Assembly: GCF_032362555.1 (NCBI RefSeq)
Contig: NC_083536.1
Location: 1,612,001-1,676,000 of the forward strand
Source: Amyelois transitella
Taxonomy: Eukaryota; Arthropoda; Insecta; Lepidoptera; Pyralidae
Reading direction: 5' to 3'
Length of the DNA: 64,000 bases
Shown here: piece after piece, positions 1 to 10,702 of the stretch
How positions within the stretch are numbered: position 1 is the stretch's first letter
How the letters are laid out: every line of letters starts with the position of its first letter
The notes under the pieces: generated by a model
Seen by the model: only the letters and a program-made list of their open reading frames with translations
Databases searched by the model: none
What the model was told of the DNA's origin: nothing
Translations under genes and position numbers: made by a program

Positions 1-490
1 CTACAAACTCAAAGTATGGTATTGATATTCTGTGTTCCATACATACCTATGAAATCCTTAAGTAGGCAGCGGTTGTCCAATTACATCTACAAGTTTCAAT
101 AGGGATTTATGTTATTCTCTAATAATAATATTGATTACGTAGACTTAACTAACACGGTGCTTGATATAGCAATAGTACGTAACCATAAGAAAGCTGTAAT
201 GTAGCCCAAATTCTAGTACATATACCTATGAGTACATACCTGAAAGTGGTTTTGTCTTTCAAACAAATTACAATTGATATAAAAGTGTTTACTCAGTAAG
301 TGTGTAAACACTCTTAATTACTGTGTATCTGCTTACTTTGCGTATTTCACTCGTTCGTACATTAGACCATTTTGTTGCTAAGAACTAAGTTGTGATGTTG
401 TGTTGTGTGTGATAATTTATTAAGATTATAATGTCGGTCTGTTTATTTATAATTTAAAGTTTCTGCAATTATTGTTAACCAAAGTGAATT
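1..490. other. AT-rich sequence with no recognisable gene
   Basis: No ORF of note, no RNA gene and no transposon terminus recognised. The sequence is AT-rich and leads directly into the tandem array that starts at 491. Confidence 0.5.
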
Positions 491-886
491 AGGAAGTGTG
501 GTTGGTGCGTGATCTTACCACGGGCTCGCAGGAAGTTTACTTACCACGGTTTCTTCCAACCACTCATCAGTTAGGAATAAGGAAGTGTGGTTGATGCGTG
601 ATCTTACCACGGGCTCGCAGGAAGTTTACTTACCACGGTTTCTTCCAGCCAATCATCAGTTAGGAATTAGGAAGTGTGGTTGGTGCGTGATCTTACCAGG
701 GGCTCGCAGGAAGTTTACTTACCACGGTTTCTTCCAGCCAATCATCAGTTAGGAATTAGGAAGTGTGGTCGGTGCGTGATCTTACCACGGGCTCGCAGGA
801 AGTTACTTACCACGGTGCTTTCAACCGATCATCAGTTAGGAATTAGGAAGTGTGTTCGGTGTGTGATCTTTCCACGAGCTCGCGGG
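491..886. repeat. 89-bp tandem repeat, four full units and a partial fifth
   Basis: The word AGGAAGTGTG recurs at 491, 580, 669, 758 and 845, so the unit is 89 bp (87 in the last full unit, which has small deletions). Each unit carries GATCTTACCACGGGCTCGCA and a CCACGGTTTCTTCCA segment and ends in ATCAGTTAGGAAT. The units differ at only a few sites, the last being the most diverged. One frame stays open across it (674-889), but this follows from the repetition and is probably not a gene. It resembles a small minisatellite. Confidence 0.9.
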
Positions 887-962
887 TGATTCTTATCAAT
901 TTTATAATGGAGTCAGGTGAGTGCATTCGACTAATGTTTTGTGTTTAGAATGAATCGAATTT

Positions 963-1012
963 TGTTTATTGGGAATTCTGTGACAAAAGTGTCCCAAAAT
1001 TCCCAATAAACA
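963..1012. repeat. Inverted repeat with 15-bp arms (hairpin)
   Basis: TGTTTATTGGGAATT (963-977) and its exact reverse complement (998-1012) are separated by 20 nt. The pair sits exactly where recognisable LINE ORF2 sequence stops (near 1016), so it may be linked to the junction. No TA or TTAA duplication identifies it as a known MITE. Confidence 0.7.
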
Positions 1013-1015
1013 TCT

Positions 1016-3731
1016 ACAGACGTGGAATAGATACGGAAATCTTACAGCGTAAGCTTGGACTGTCAATAATTCCCATCACTAATTTACGCAAAAACAGAAG
1101 ATCGGCAACATTTCTTCTCTGATCAAATGGAATTACATCAAAATACTTAAGTCTAGAAACATACGACTCTAATTTACGGCATAAATTTTTAGCAAACGTA
1201 AGATGGTATAAAAATCTTTTTGGATTCTCTCCAAACGTTTTGAATGTACCTGAAAAAAGGGGTTCCAGATTATACTACAATATTCCAGAAGTGACCTTAC
1301 AAAACAGTTAAATAATAGAATAGTAATTTCTGGCTCATTGAAAAATTTTGATTTGCGTATTATAAATCCAGCTAGTTTCGCACCTTTCTTTGCAATATGA
1401 TCAATATGTTCTCTAAAATCAAGGTTGCTATCCATTATCATACCAAGGTCACGTGTTTTAGAGACCTTTCTTAAACGAACATTATTGATGAAATAGTCAG
1501 AATTCAAAATAGTTTTTTTTCGTGTAAACTTTATATGAAAGCATTTCGCTTCGTTAAGGACCATTTCATTTTGAACACACCAGTTGCTAATTTTATTAAT
1601 GTCATTTTGTAACTGAACAATATCATCGTTGTTGCGAATAACACGATACACTTTGAGATCATCAGCAAACATTTGGTAATTTGATGATATTGCTTTACCA
1701 ATGTCGTTAAAGAAAACAAGGAAGAACAAAGGTCCAAGATGGGAGCCCTGCGGTACACCTGATAGTACACCCTTGGAAGCCGATTTAAAACCTCTTATTG
1801 TAACCAACTGAGATCGGTTCCTTAGGTACGACTCACACCATCTAAGTAATGACCCACAAATTCCTGCGTGACCCAGTTTCTGAATTAATAAAGAGTGATC
1901 AACCACATCGAATGCCTCTGAAAAATCAGTATAGATGGTATCAACCTCAGCTTTATCCTCCAAAGCATCATAGATGTCACAGACATAATCAAGAAGGTTC
2001 GAAGCGGTTGACCGACCCTGTAGAAATCCGTGCTGAAGCGTGTCGATAATAGGTTTGACATGTGACATAATTTTTACCTGGACCAAGGATTCAAATAACT
2101 TAGGAAATGCAGACAGAATCGAAATAGCTCTAAAATTACGAATATTACAATTGTCTCCTTGTTTGTGTATGGGAATGACGTATGCAGTCTTCCACTGAGT
2201 GGGAAAGACGCCCTTATGAAGTGACTTATTAAAAATAAGATATAGGGGCTTAACTAGCTCCACTGCACAATTTTTGAGAAATATAGGAGGAATAGAATCA
2301 GGCCCTGGTCCTTTATTGATATCAATTGATTGAAGTGATTTCAAGATTTCTTCTTCCGAAAGATGAAAATAACCAAGAGATGAATAACACGATGGTGAAT
2401 CTAACGCAAGGGATGGGGAGAAGATTGCTTTTGCTTATATACAGAATGAAAATAATCTGAGAAAAGGTCACAAATCTCTTTGCCACCATGGGCAATATGG
2501 TCATCCAAAAACATTTCATCCGGAATGTCGCTGCTTAGATCGGGTAGATTTTATGAATGTCCAGAAGTACTTTGGATCATTTTTGATGAAATTCTTCGAG
2601 TTAGATTTTAGTTTATTAACACAATCTTGGAGCAATTTATCACACCGGTCACGCAGTATTTGATACGAAAGCAAGTCGATTTAGACGGGTTAGAATATTT
2701 TTTGTATTTGCGGTGAAATTTCGCCTTTTCTTTTAATGCATTTATAAGTGAGCAACTAAACCAACTTAGATAACCACTACTGCCTTTGAAGTAAATAGGT
2801 ACATGCTTCACGATTATAGAGTTTATGATGATGTAAAATTGATCTACCATTTCATCGACTTTAATATTTGATCTGAATACATTGTCCCAATCGATCTGTT
2901 CCAACTCATCTTTAATCTTGGAGTAATCTGCTTTGGAAAAATTTAAAGATTTTACTTTATTAATTTTAGGAGGTCTGCAAGAAGGCAACTTAAATGAAAC
3001 ATTTAATGTGGGATGATTTGAATCCTCTGGAACTAACGGTTTACTACTACGTGATACCTAAAAGGAGTTAGCTGAATTGGTGATAATCAAGTCTAAAATA
3101 CGGTCCCTTACGTTTAATATAGGATTTAATTGAAAAAGACCATTAAATGCGGACTATCAATCAATAGGTTGTTTGTTTGATCCGACGTGATTTCGGGTAA
3201 TAAAAAGTCGGAAGAAGGATTTGGTGACCAATTTATGCTAGGCCGATTGAAATCGCCTGCCAGTAACATTATAGAGTTTTGGGGCAGTTTATGCTGGATG
3301 ACATTAGTTAAATTTGACATTGCATCTTTCATTTCAATGAAAGAAACTGGGGAAGGAAGATAAACTGTGCCTATGCAGATGGGAATAGTTGAACTGCCTC
3401 GCCGTACCCTAACAACCCACAAATCTTCGTCTGAAGATTTCCATTGAAGTTTACGAACGGGTGCATATTTTTTAAGGACAGCTATAATTACGCCCCCACC
3501 TTCATCCTTTTGAGAAGCTGACGAGTTACGATCACGCCTGAAGATTGTGTATCTATTGTCAATTATTTCATGAGAAAAAACCGAATCATTTAGCCATGTC
3601 TCAGTCAAACAAATAATATCAGCCTCCTGCAAAAGTGCATTTCTCAAAACAATCTCAGTTTTAGTTTTAAGTCCTCTTACGTTTTGATATACTATATTAA
3701 GATTTAAAGATTTAAATAAAACCATAAACAC
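1016..3731 (-). pseudogene. LINE ORF2: endonuclease and reverse transcriptase, broken
   Basis: The N-terminal part (3126-3731) is an exonuclease/endonuclease/phosphatase-type endonuclease, with NVRGLKTK near the start, LTETWL and the GDFNRP catalytic block. A middle linker lies at 2608-2988. The RT proper (1169-2344) shows TDFSEAFDVVDH, SGVPQGSHLGP and the active-site box FADD (YADD family). The conserved C-terminal tail can be followed out of frame to about 1016. At least three frame breaks (near 3130, 2600-2340 and 1165) make it non-functional. In the family, the endonuclease nicks the target and the RT primes cDNA synthesis from the nick. Confidence 0.85.
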
Positions 3732-3784
3732 TACAAACGAGAAACAATAGCAAAAATCAGATTATTGAACAAAAATTTCCAAGA

Positions 3785-4857
3785 TTATAAGCTATTCAGG
3801 AAATCCAAGTCCTTGACAACAAAGCTTTTTGAGGCCGAATCTTTCCTCATGAACACCCTTCCGTTTTGAACCCACACGAACTGGAAATTCTTGTCTTTAG
3901 CGGCTTTCCGAGCTGCGGCGTGAAGCTGCTTGTTAGTCGGCGTCAAATGTTCGCATACGTAAATGGGTTGTTTATCCTTATCGGCTAAACCCAAATGAGC
4001 AGAATTTAATTTGTCGCTTTGGTGAGTCCTGTTGAAGGTTTTTACCGCTGCGAGTAAAGAATCCCGAATCAATGGGCTCGAAAGCTTCACAATTATTGAC
4101 TTTGGACGTTTCGAGTCTTTATTAATTTTAGCTACTCGGTGATAATTTAGGATCTCGTGCTCACGAAGAAGGTGCCTGCAAGCTGATTTATTACAGATTT
4201 AAAGTTTTCCGCCGAGTGTTCAGGCACGCACTGAAATTCTAAATTATTGTCCCGAGATAGTTGCTCAAACTGATTTAGTTTAGAACCAAGATCCACGACT
4301 TGCGCCTGCAGAATACCTAAGTCCGACCGCAGTTCTTTATTTTCTGACCTCAATTCTTCCCAGTCTTTGGATTTCTGTTCAAGAGCTTCCTGGAGTTGAT
4401 CGTACCTGTCTGACATATATTGTATGCTAGTGGTTAATTCCTGCAGTTTTGCGCGTGTATCAGCGCTATCAGCGGCAAAATCACGAATGATGTCCTTTCG
4501 CTGACGAGACAAGGCTTCTTCGAGACTTCTGTCAAAGTAACTTTTTAAGTCTGCAATACTGCTGATATCTGATGAATCGCCAGCACGCGAGGACGTCGCA
4601 GATGGAGGAAGAGTATCTGAGATATCACCTCGCCGATCAATTGACTTGCATTCAGTACACTTCCATGAACACTTGCAGGCCTTAGATTCCTTTGCAAAAT
4701 TCTCTGGAGAAATATCCAGACACTGATAGTGATAGGTAGCGGCACATTTAGAACAGCCCTTGACATCTGTAGTTTTTATCTGTTTTTTACATTTCCTGCA
4801 GATAGACATATTTTCAACTCCCGATAAAGTAGGGAAATTTTCTAATACGGGTAACAC
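3785..4857 (-). pseudogene. LINE ORF1: PHD-like zinc finger, coiled coil, FP25K-like C-domain
   Basis: Residues 17-75 of the first part (4147-4857) show regularly spaced Cys/His pairs (CRKCKKQ, CSKC, YHYQC, CKC, CTEC), typical of a PHD-like finger. About residues 105-205 are charged heptads expected to form a coiled coil. The second part (3785-4135) contains RPKSIIVKLSSPLIRD, HLTPTNKQLHAAARKAA and FVWVQNGRVFMRK, the hallmark of the baculovirus FP25K-type domain found in many insect LINE ORF1 proteins. A frameshift and apparent loss of about 20 codons near 4100-4160 separate the halves. Expected role: RNA-binding, RNP-forming protein. It should not be read as a baculovirus insertion. Confidence 0.8.
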
Positions 4858-4880
4858 TAAGTAAATGTCAGATTCAAATT

Positions 4881-5423
4881 AGATATGTTAATTGAAGTTG
4901 ACAGCTGTCAATTGAGTTTGGCAGTTCAGTTATTAGCCCAAATGTAGGTAGGTAGTTATTGACAACTTTATATTGAGGGTACAAAAATACTACTTATCTT
5001 GGTAGTATTTAGTATGATTCCGTCGATGAAATCCTTGGATAACACTTAGGCAGCAATCAAACGTGAGGAACTAACTTTTAGAAATGTTTTCAGAAGAACC
5101 ACAACTATTTTACAACAAAAAATATAAAAAATATCGGGCGTACACTATTACACAGAAATTCGGCAGGGTTGCCACTGTTTTCAATATTTTTTTTTACTAT
5201 CGCGTCAAAGTTTATTTTTTTATTTCACCTACCGTGTAATCTTATATCAACTCCCAGGCGAAGCCGGGTATTATAGCTAGTATATAATAAGTTTTTGATT
5301 CAGTCGCTAATATACGGAGTTAAGTATAACACGTTTATTATTATAAATTATCCCCAAAGTCGGAATACCCTAAAGTGGTTTTTTTTTATATATATTGTGG
5401 ACTTTTAAATTTAAAGTGTGGAC
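4881..5423. other. Non-coding stretch with a Helitron-like 3' tip
   Basis: The first part is probably 5' UTR of the minus-strand LINE. At 5255-5280 the sequence can fold as CCCAGGC-GAA-GCCGGG and ends in CTAG followed by T, which resembles the 3' hairpin plus CTRR end of lepidopteran Helitrons. No matching 5' end was found, so this is at most a relic. No coding sequence seen; 5281-5423 may be leader of the following gypsy relic. Confidence 0.35.
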
Positions 5424-6165
5424 ATGAATCACCAAGTACTTCCTCCGGCCGGTGTACCAGTTACCTCCAAGGCATCTGCAGGTGAACCGGTAGTGCGTGA
5501 TGATGCCGCGCTGGCAAGTATCACTGTGTCATCTAGGGTTCCGGATTTTTGGACAAACTAACCGCGACTCTGGTTTGTTCAATTTGAAGCCGCAGTGGAA
5601 AGCCAAAAACTCAGCGATGCGGCCAAACAAAACCTGGTAGTTACTAAGCTCAACAAAACAGCTATTCAATAATTAAGTGATCTGTTATTGTTTCCACCAG
5701 AAACCAGAAAGTACCAGACCCTTAAAGATCGATTGCTTCAAGTTTTCGAGGAATCGGAAAGTAGGCAATTTCAAAAATTGCTTAGCGAGGTGGAGCTCGG
5801 TACTCAAAAACCGTCTCAGTTATTTCGGCGTATGAGAGAATTGGCTCGGGGAAAAATACCGGACTCCACATTGCAAATAATTTGGAATGGTCATCTTCCA
5901 TCTGCTGTACAGGCTGTTTTAGCAGTAACCGAAGTGAAGGAGCTGGAGAAATTGGCTATAGTGGCTGACAACGTTACGGAGGCGTCCAGGCCCGTCGAAG
6001 TGGCAGAAGTGGAGTCACGCTCCACAAACAGCTCTACTAGGGACCTGACATCAATGATTCAGCAGTTGAGCATCGAGGTTGCGGAACTACGCCGTTCTCG
6101 ACAACCGCAAAGAGGGCAGCGAGGTAGACGATTCCGACCGCCTAGGTCGAGAACTAAGGACTCCA
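5424..6165 (+). pseudogene. gag: Gypsy gag relic with two in-frame stops
   Basis: Starts at ATG 5424. The reading carries TAA stops near 5560 and 5670 and is otherwise open in the same frame to the LINE junction at about 6165. [34 protein letters not shown] and LEKLAIVADNVTEAS match, block for block, the gag at 21598-22425 ([49 protein letters not shown]). The C-terminal basic region and zinc finger are cut off by the following LINE fragment. In the family, gag is the structural protein of the virus-like particle. Confidence 0.85.
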
Positions 6166-6529
6166 GCTCTCCCTGTCGATATCAGGAAAGCCCAGACTAT
6201 TAATAATTTCAAAAATCTCGTTAGGTCTCATTATCTACTCTATCCTAAGTATATGTTATTATAATGTATTTATGTGTATTTGTATGTATTTATATGTATT
6301 ATATATAGATATATATTATGTATGTATTTTATTATGTTCAAACATTTATTTATCTTGCCTGCGCCAACGCCGATCTCCTGTTTGGTTTCCTTCCACCCAA
6401 AGGTTGACTGGAAGAGATTGCTTTAGCGATAAGTCCGCCTTTGTACCATCTATATCTGCTTTGTGTTGTTTTGTATGTTTTCTCTTATGGTGCAATAAAG
6501 AGTTTTATCTATCTATCTATATTCCTAGG
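6165..6529 (+). mobile_element. 5'-truncated LINE 3' end with (TATC)n tail
   Basis: Begins in the last codons of a LINE ORF2 (LPVDIRKAQTINNFKNLV, a common C-terminal block), runs through a short 3' UTR containing TTTAGCGATAAGTCCGCCTT and ends GCAATAAAGAG plus a TATC/CTAT repeat. This layout is typical of insect CR1/R1-group 3' ends. It sits where the gypsy relic lost its protease and RT. Confidence 0.75.
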
Positions 6530-7022
6530 GCTGTGCAATATCAATCGGAGTTAAACAAATATTTGCATAATTGTAAGAAAAATGATCAGACGATTATAGA
6601 GTGGACGGATAAGGCAGACGAGGCATTTAAGAAATGTAAGGAAAGCTTACAAAGCGCCGCTACAATATTTTACCCATTGCCCAATAGTAATTTAGCACTT
6701 ATGGCAGACGCTTAAAACACTTGTGTTGGTGCCATCTTGCAGCAGCGTGTTAATAATGTCTGGCAACCTTTAGGCTATTTTTAAAAAAAAATTACACAAA
6801 CAGAGACTAAGTATTCTACGTACGATAAGGAATTGTTAGCAATATTTATGGCCATCAAACATTTTAAAAGTTTATTGGAAGGTCGAATTTTAAGAATTTT
6901 TACGGACCATAAACCTCTTATCCGTATAACGCATTTTCAAAAATGAGCAGTGACAAGGAAAGTCCGAGGAGTATAAGGCAACTTTCTTATATTAGCGAAT
7001 TTACTACAGACATAAAATATGT
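6530..7022 (+). pseudogene. pol: Gypsy RNase H relic (first part)
   Basis: Shows connection and RNase H sequence: YLHNCKKNDQTIIEWTDKA, LALMADA*NTCVGAILQQ, TKYSTYDKELLAIFMAIKHF and FTDHKPLI. These match the pol at 18464-21592 ([37 protein letters not shown]). Several stops and a frameshift make it dead. The reading [12 protein letters not shown] is interrupted at 7022 and resumes at 13483 with a (V)SGNDNVVADAFSRI segment, so removing the RTE restores the order. Confidence 0.85.
7012..7022. repeat. Target-site duplication of the RTE LINE (left copy)
   Basis: ATAAAATATGT here is repeated exactly at 13472-13482, on either side of the RTE element. Eleven matching bases flank the inserted DNA and rejoin the gypsy RNase H reading. 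Confidence 0.9.
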
Positions 7023-7037
7023 ACGTATGCGGTCTGC

Positions 7038-8074
7038 TGAAAGCCGCTTTGCGACGATGAATGTAAGAGGAGGAATGAAGGATAAGATTGATGAAGTATG
7101 CCAGATGATGGATGTAAGACGTTTGGATGTGTTGTGCGTGAATGAAACGAAGCGGAAAGGATGCGACGCGACGCAGCACGGCCCTTACACAGCTTATTGG
7201 TCTGGAATTTCCAGTATCAGCCGAGGCTGTCAAGGGGTCGGTCTAATTCTCTCTGCACGAATGGCTGAATGTGTGAATGAGTATGAGTGTGTCAGCCTTC
7301 TTTGGATTAGGCTGAAAGTTGGAATCACTCGGATCTTCGTTCTAGGTGTTTATGCACCGTGGGATGTGAGTTCGAGGGGTACAACAACAGCAAAAAGCGA
7401 AAACGAGGAGTTCTGGAATAGTGTAAGAGAAGTATTGAAAGTTACCAAGCCAAATGAGAAGATTATTATGCTAGGTGATTTTAATGGATGGATGGGTGTA
7501 AAGCGTGATGGATATGAAAAGGTGCTTGGTGCGTTTGGTGACGAAAAGGTGAATGATAATGGAAGAAGTGTATTAGAAATTTGTCTAGAGTGGGATCTTT
7601 TTGTGTCGAACTCAATGTTTCAACATAAAGAGATCCACACCTACACAAGAGTGGAAAGTATTTTAAAAAGTATGATAGACTTTGTGATTGTAGATGAAAG
7701 ATTGAAGAACAAAGTGCTGGATACCCGTGCATATCGCGGTGCTGGCATTGACTCAGACCATTTACTGGTGATATCCCGGTTAAGGGGTATCTTCAATCGC
7801 TGGCGGCACAGGGTAAGGGAGCAAACCAGCGCTTTGGAAAGAGTGAAAGTAGAAAATTTGCAAGATATGGATGTAGCTAAGAAGTATATTAATAGACTGA
7901 AGGATGAATTTGAAGATTTAGATGAGAGGAGCGATATTGAAGATGGATGGAAGGAATTTAAAGAAAGAATTGTGAAAGTAGCTGTTGAAGTGTGTGGTGT
8001 AAGTAGAAGAAGGAAAGGGAAAAATCACAAAAATGCGTGGATGAGTAAAGATGTGCAAGAACTTGTGCGATTAA
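7038..8074 (+). pseudogene. RTE endonuclease domain, cut by piggyBac
   Basis: FATMNVRGGMKDKIDEV, LDVLCVNETKRKG, IMLGDFNGWMG, YTRVESILKSMIDFVIVDE and AGIDSDHLLV are the successive blocks of an RTE apurinic-type endonuclease, including the catalytic E, D and SDH residues. The frame is open up to the TTAA at 8071 where piggyBac is inserted. By chance it is also in frame with the gypsy RNase H upstream, so an apparent 393-codon ORF (6943-8124) is a chimera of gypsy, RTE and piggyBac tip. Confidence 0.9.
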
Positions 8075-8205
8075 CCCTTAACTTGGCACGACCAAAAAAT
8101 ATGTCAGTTTTGACTGATTTTTGAAATACAGGATATTTATACTATTTTTAACTTGGGAAAAATAATAAAAAAAAATAGTTTTATGTAGTTTTTGAAAAAT
8201 CATAT

Positions 8206-8276
8206 GTATCTTTTTGGATACTATGCCAATTGCTTAAAGTAACTACATCTCTAAAATAGTGTATCTTTAAAGATAC
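8206..8276. promoter_or_regulatory. Left subterminal palindromic motifs of piggyBac
   Basis: GTATCTTTTTGGATAC (8206-8221) is followed by a perfect 16-bp palindrome GTATCTTTAAAGATAC (8261-8276). The first, read on the minus strand with the adjacent GGCATA, is a variant of the four repeats near the right end; its close match at 11216-11231 lies 16 bp from the right tip. Likely transposase-binding or promoter sites; function inferred only from position and symmetry. Confidence 0.6.
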
Positions 8277-8685
8277 GTTGCTAGAATTTCTACCTACCAT
8301 AAACTATATAAAAAATAAAACAATGTATTATTTTCTTCATCAATCAACATTTTAATCAGTCTTACTAAACGAGATCACAATTATTTCAGTTTGGACACTT
8401 GGCAATATTGCCATTAGATAATTTACTCAAACTTAAATTAAAATAGTTTACTTATTTATAACTAAATCAGCCTTCTAGATATATTGAGAATCAAAATCAA
8501 CATTTCAACTGAACATTGACATAAAAAGAACGTAAAAAATGTTTAAAACAAAACAAAGACTAGTAAAACTTATAGAAATATTAATATAACATAATGTCAC
8601 TAAAGTCTCCTCTTAGACCTATTAAAATTCAAAATCAACATTCATCTAAACATCCATATAAAAAAGTAAAAAACAAAATGTCAGA

Positions 8686-10671
8686 CTAGGAACCCTTATG
8701 GAAAGATTCAAAACAATTTCGTTTGTCCATTAGGCACAATCTAACTTTGCATTTCTTACACAAAATTGTTGTTTGCCCTAATTTGCAAAAGCGACAACGT
8801 CCTTTTTTATCTACTGCCGGCCAATGACCGATACAATCATATCTGATGCTGTCGATTGGTAAAGGACCAGATGGAGTAACAATCTTTGGGCTTTTGAAAT
8901 CTTCTGGCTTAATTTCATCTCTACCAGCAGCAGCCAAAGCAGCAGCAACATTAAGACGAAAACATTTAAGCTTTAACGCAGGCTTCTGATTCGATAACTT
9001 GTGGTCCCTTCTATATAGAAGCCAAGCATTATTAACGCAAATGTCAAGCATTTGGGAAAAAATTACTAAGTACCATCTGTGCCCTTTAAACTCTGTTCTA
9101 TATAAAGCCACAAGCATGTCGGCTAAATCGACACCACCCATATGTACATTGTACTGTTTGACTATTTGTGGACATTTTACTTTGGATCTAGCTCTTATAT
9201 GTTTATTATATCGAAGAACTTCATCAAGAGGATGAGCATCTACAAAAGAGCTTGCTAAATGTATAGCTTTGTTGTCAAACCATTTGACAATAACTACTTT
9301 TCGTTTGGTGCTGACGATCTGGCAAAAACTGCCTCTGCCATTTTTTTTCATGTATTTGTCGCTCTTCAGTAATTTCTGTGCACCTCTCAATCTATTAGAT
9401 CGTAACGTTCCTAAGCTAAATACACCGTAATTGTCACGAAGATATGTAACTAGCTCTAAAGAACAAAAAAAGTTGTCAAAATAAAGGACTGAACAAGCTG
9501 GATTCTGAATTGATTTTGTCAATGCAATGACCACCTTAGCACCAAAGCCCATGGTACTTTCTGCGGATGTGAACTCATTGAACCGAAAAGTATCCTCTCC
9601 TCCATATATTATAAAGTCGTACACTAAGCCAGATACACCTGCCCTTACGAAAACTTTGTACCCCCATTTTTTTGGTTTTCCCTTCATATACTGGCGTCTG
9701 TTCCCTGCACGCGTGCCCTTATAAGGGACCATCATCTCATCTATACTATACTTGCCTTCTTGTTCAATAGACAAACAGTTTTTTCTTATTCGTTCTAGTA
9801 AGGGACGGATTTTATAGTAACGATCGCCATCGTCTTCATTATTGTTGGCAAAATGTAAAAATTTTCTAATTTTTTGAAATTTCTTGAGTGGCATTACATC
9901 CGCTACCTTAGAATATCTAGACTCTTTTGCCCAAAAATCGGTGTAAGCAGGCATCTTTACTACGCCCATCAAAATATTAATAGATATAAAATCTTTGATA
10001 TCATTCTCAGATATATTTGGTGAAGACCCTGTCTTTTCAACGGCATATAGATTGGTTTGTTCCAAAATTATTTTTATTATATCTTCAGAGAAAAATTTAT
10101 AAAAATAATCTATGGGTTCTTGAATTTTTTCTGGGGTAGTAAAATTAAAACTTGGTATATCAGCTCGAAAATCAATTTCCTTATCTCTTTTCCAATTGTA
10201 CACAATCGGCTCATTCTTTTTCTTTTTTTGTTTGACAGTTTTGACAATTTCTGGGTTTCTTCGTTTTGACCTGAGAATCTTTGGTGCTACGCGGGGAGTA
10301 GGCTGCTGCTGCTGTATAGAACTTTGTGGCGTATCTGGTTCTAAAATATTAGGTTGGCACTCAATACTTTCTGCACATGCTTCCTGACTGTGGTTTTCAA
10401 CCAACCCCCTTATATCAATCTCTGGACTTGAATTTTTATTATTATCGTCACTATCAGAAATATTTAAATCTAACAAAGAAGAGCATATTGATGGTGCTGG
10501 GGATGATTCTTCATCTGAAGGTTGTATGGAGATAATAGGCAAGTTGCGATTTTTTGTAAAAATAATTTTTTCTTCGTCTGAGGAATCGTCAAGATTCGAA
10601 TCATCTGATGAAATATTGTGCTTTGGAACTAAAGCAAGAATTCGTTTGCTTCTAGAGCTTCCCTTGAACAA
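8686..10671 (-). CDS. piggyBac transposase, intact 661 aa
   Basis: A full-length DDE/DDD piggyBac transposase that would cut the element out at TTAA and paste it elsewhere in the nucleus. The N-terminus (1-150) is acidic and low-complexity, followed by a basic stretch (KILRSKRRNPEIVKTVKQKKKK) likely to act as nuclear signal. The catalytic core carries D311 (YSIDEMMVPYKG), D399 (LYFDNFF) and D515 (MGGVDLADML), the three aspartates expected for the family. The C-terminus (about 600-655) has the Cys-rich RING/PHD-like domain (CIGHWPAV, CRFCKLGQ, CKKC, CLMDKRNC) that binds the termini. The start at 10671 is the only upstream Met in frame. No stop or frameshift interrupts it, unlike the surrounding elements. 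Confidence 0.95.
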   Translation of the reverse strand: MFKGSSRSKRILALVPKHNISSDDSNLDDSSDEEKIIFTKNRNLPIISIQPSDEESSPAPSICSSLLDLNISDSDDNNKNSSPEIDIRGLVENHSQEACAESIECQPNILEPDTPQSSIQQQQPTPRVAPKILRSKRRNPEIVKTVKQKKKKNEPIVYNWKRDKEIDFRADIPSFNFTTPEKIQEPIDYFYKFFSEDIIKIILEQTNLYAVEKTGSSPNISENDIKDFISINILMGVVKMPAYTDFWAKESRYSKVADVMPLKKFQKIRKFLHFANNNEDDGDRYYKIRPLLERIRKNCLSIEQEGKYSIDEMMVPYKGTRAGNRRQYMKGKPKKWGYKVFVRAGVSGLVYDFIIYGGEDTFRFNEFTSAESTMGFGAKVVIALTKSIQNPACSVLYFDNFFCSLELVTYLRDNYGVFSLGTLRSNRLRGAQKLLKSDKYMKKNGRGSFCQIVSTKRKVVIVKWFDNKAIHLASSFVDAHPLDEVLRYNKHIRARSKVKCPQIVKQYNVHMGGVDLADMLVALYRTEFKGHRWYLVIFSQMLDICVNNAWLLYRRDHKLSNQKPALKLKCFRLNVAAALAAAGRDEIKPEDFKSPKIVTPSGPLPIDSIRYDCIGHWPAVDKKGRCRFCKLGQTTILCKKCKVRLCLMDKRNCFESFHKGS

Positions 10672-10702
10672 AAAAAAATCTTATCAGTATAATATATATC
10701 TC

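Larger units (their letters stand above)
1013..4880 (-). mobile_element. CR1/Jockey-type LINE relic with PHD/FP-type ORF1
   Basis: A two-ORF non-LTR retrotransposon on the minus strand. ORF1 (3785-4857) is zinc finger, coiled coil and FP25K-like domain; ORF2 (about 1016-3731) is apurinic-type endonuclease followed by reverse transcriptase. Both ORFs carry frameshifts. The 3' untranslated region and tail are missing: coding sequence runs nearly up to the hairpin at 963-1012. That is unusual because LINE copies normally lose the 5' end, and it suggests a later deletion. The 5' UTR probably extends somewhat past 4880. Confidence 0.8.

Noticed and set aside
491..886. CRISPR array
   Set aside because: Units are contiguous tandem copies without unique spacers, in a eukaryotic context.
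674..889. 71-aa protein gene across the tandem array
   Set aside because: The repeated peptide mirrors the DNA repeat; no start context, domain or conservation can be argued.
3785..4135. Baculovirus gene inserted in the genome
   Set aside because: The FP25K-like domain is in the normal position of a LINE ORF1 next to its zinc finger, coiled coil and ORF2.
5254..5280. Complete Helitron ending at 5280
   Set aside because: Only a hairpin-CTAG-T tip is seen; no 5' tip or internal Helitron sequence found, so kept only as a low-confidence note.
6943..8124. A 393-codon ORF as one gene
   Set aside because: It is a chance in-frame join of gypsy RNase H (to 7022), RTE endonuclease (to 8070) and the piggyBac tip (after 8075); TSDs prove the joints.
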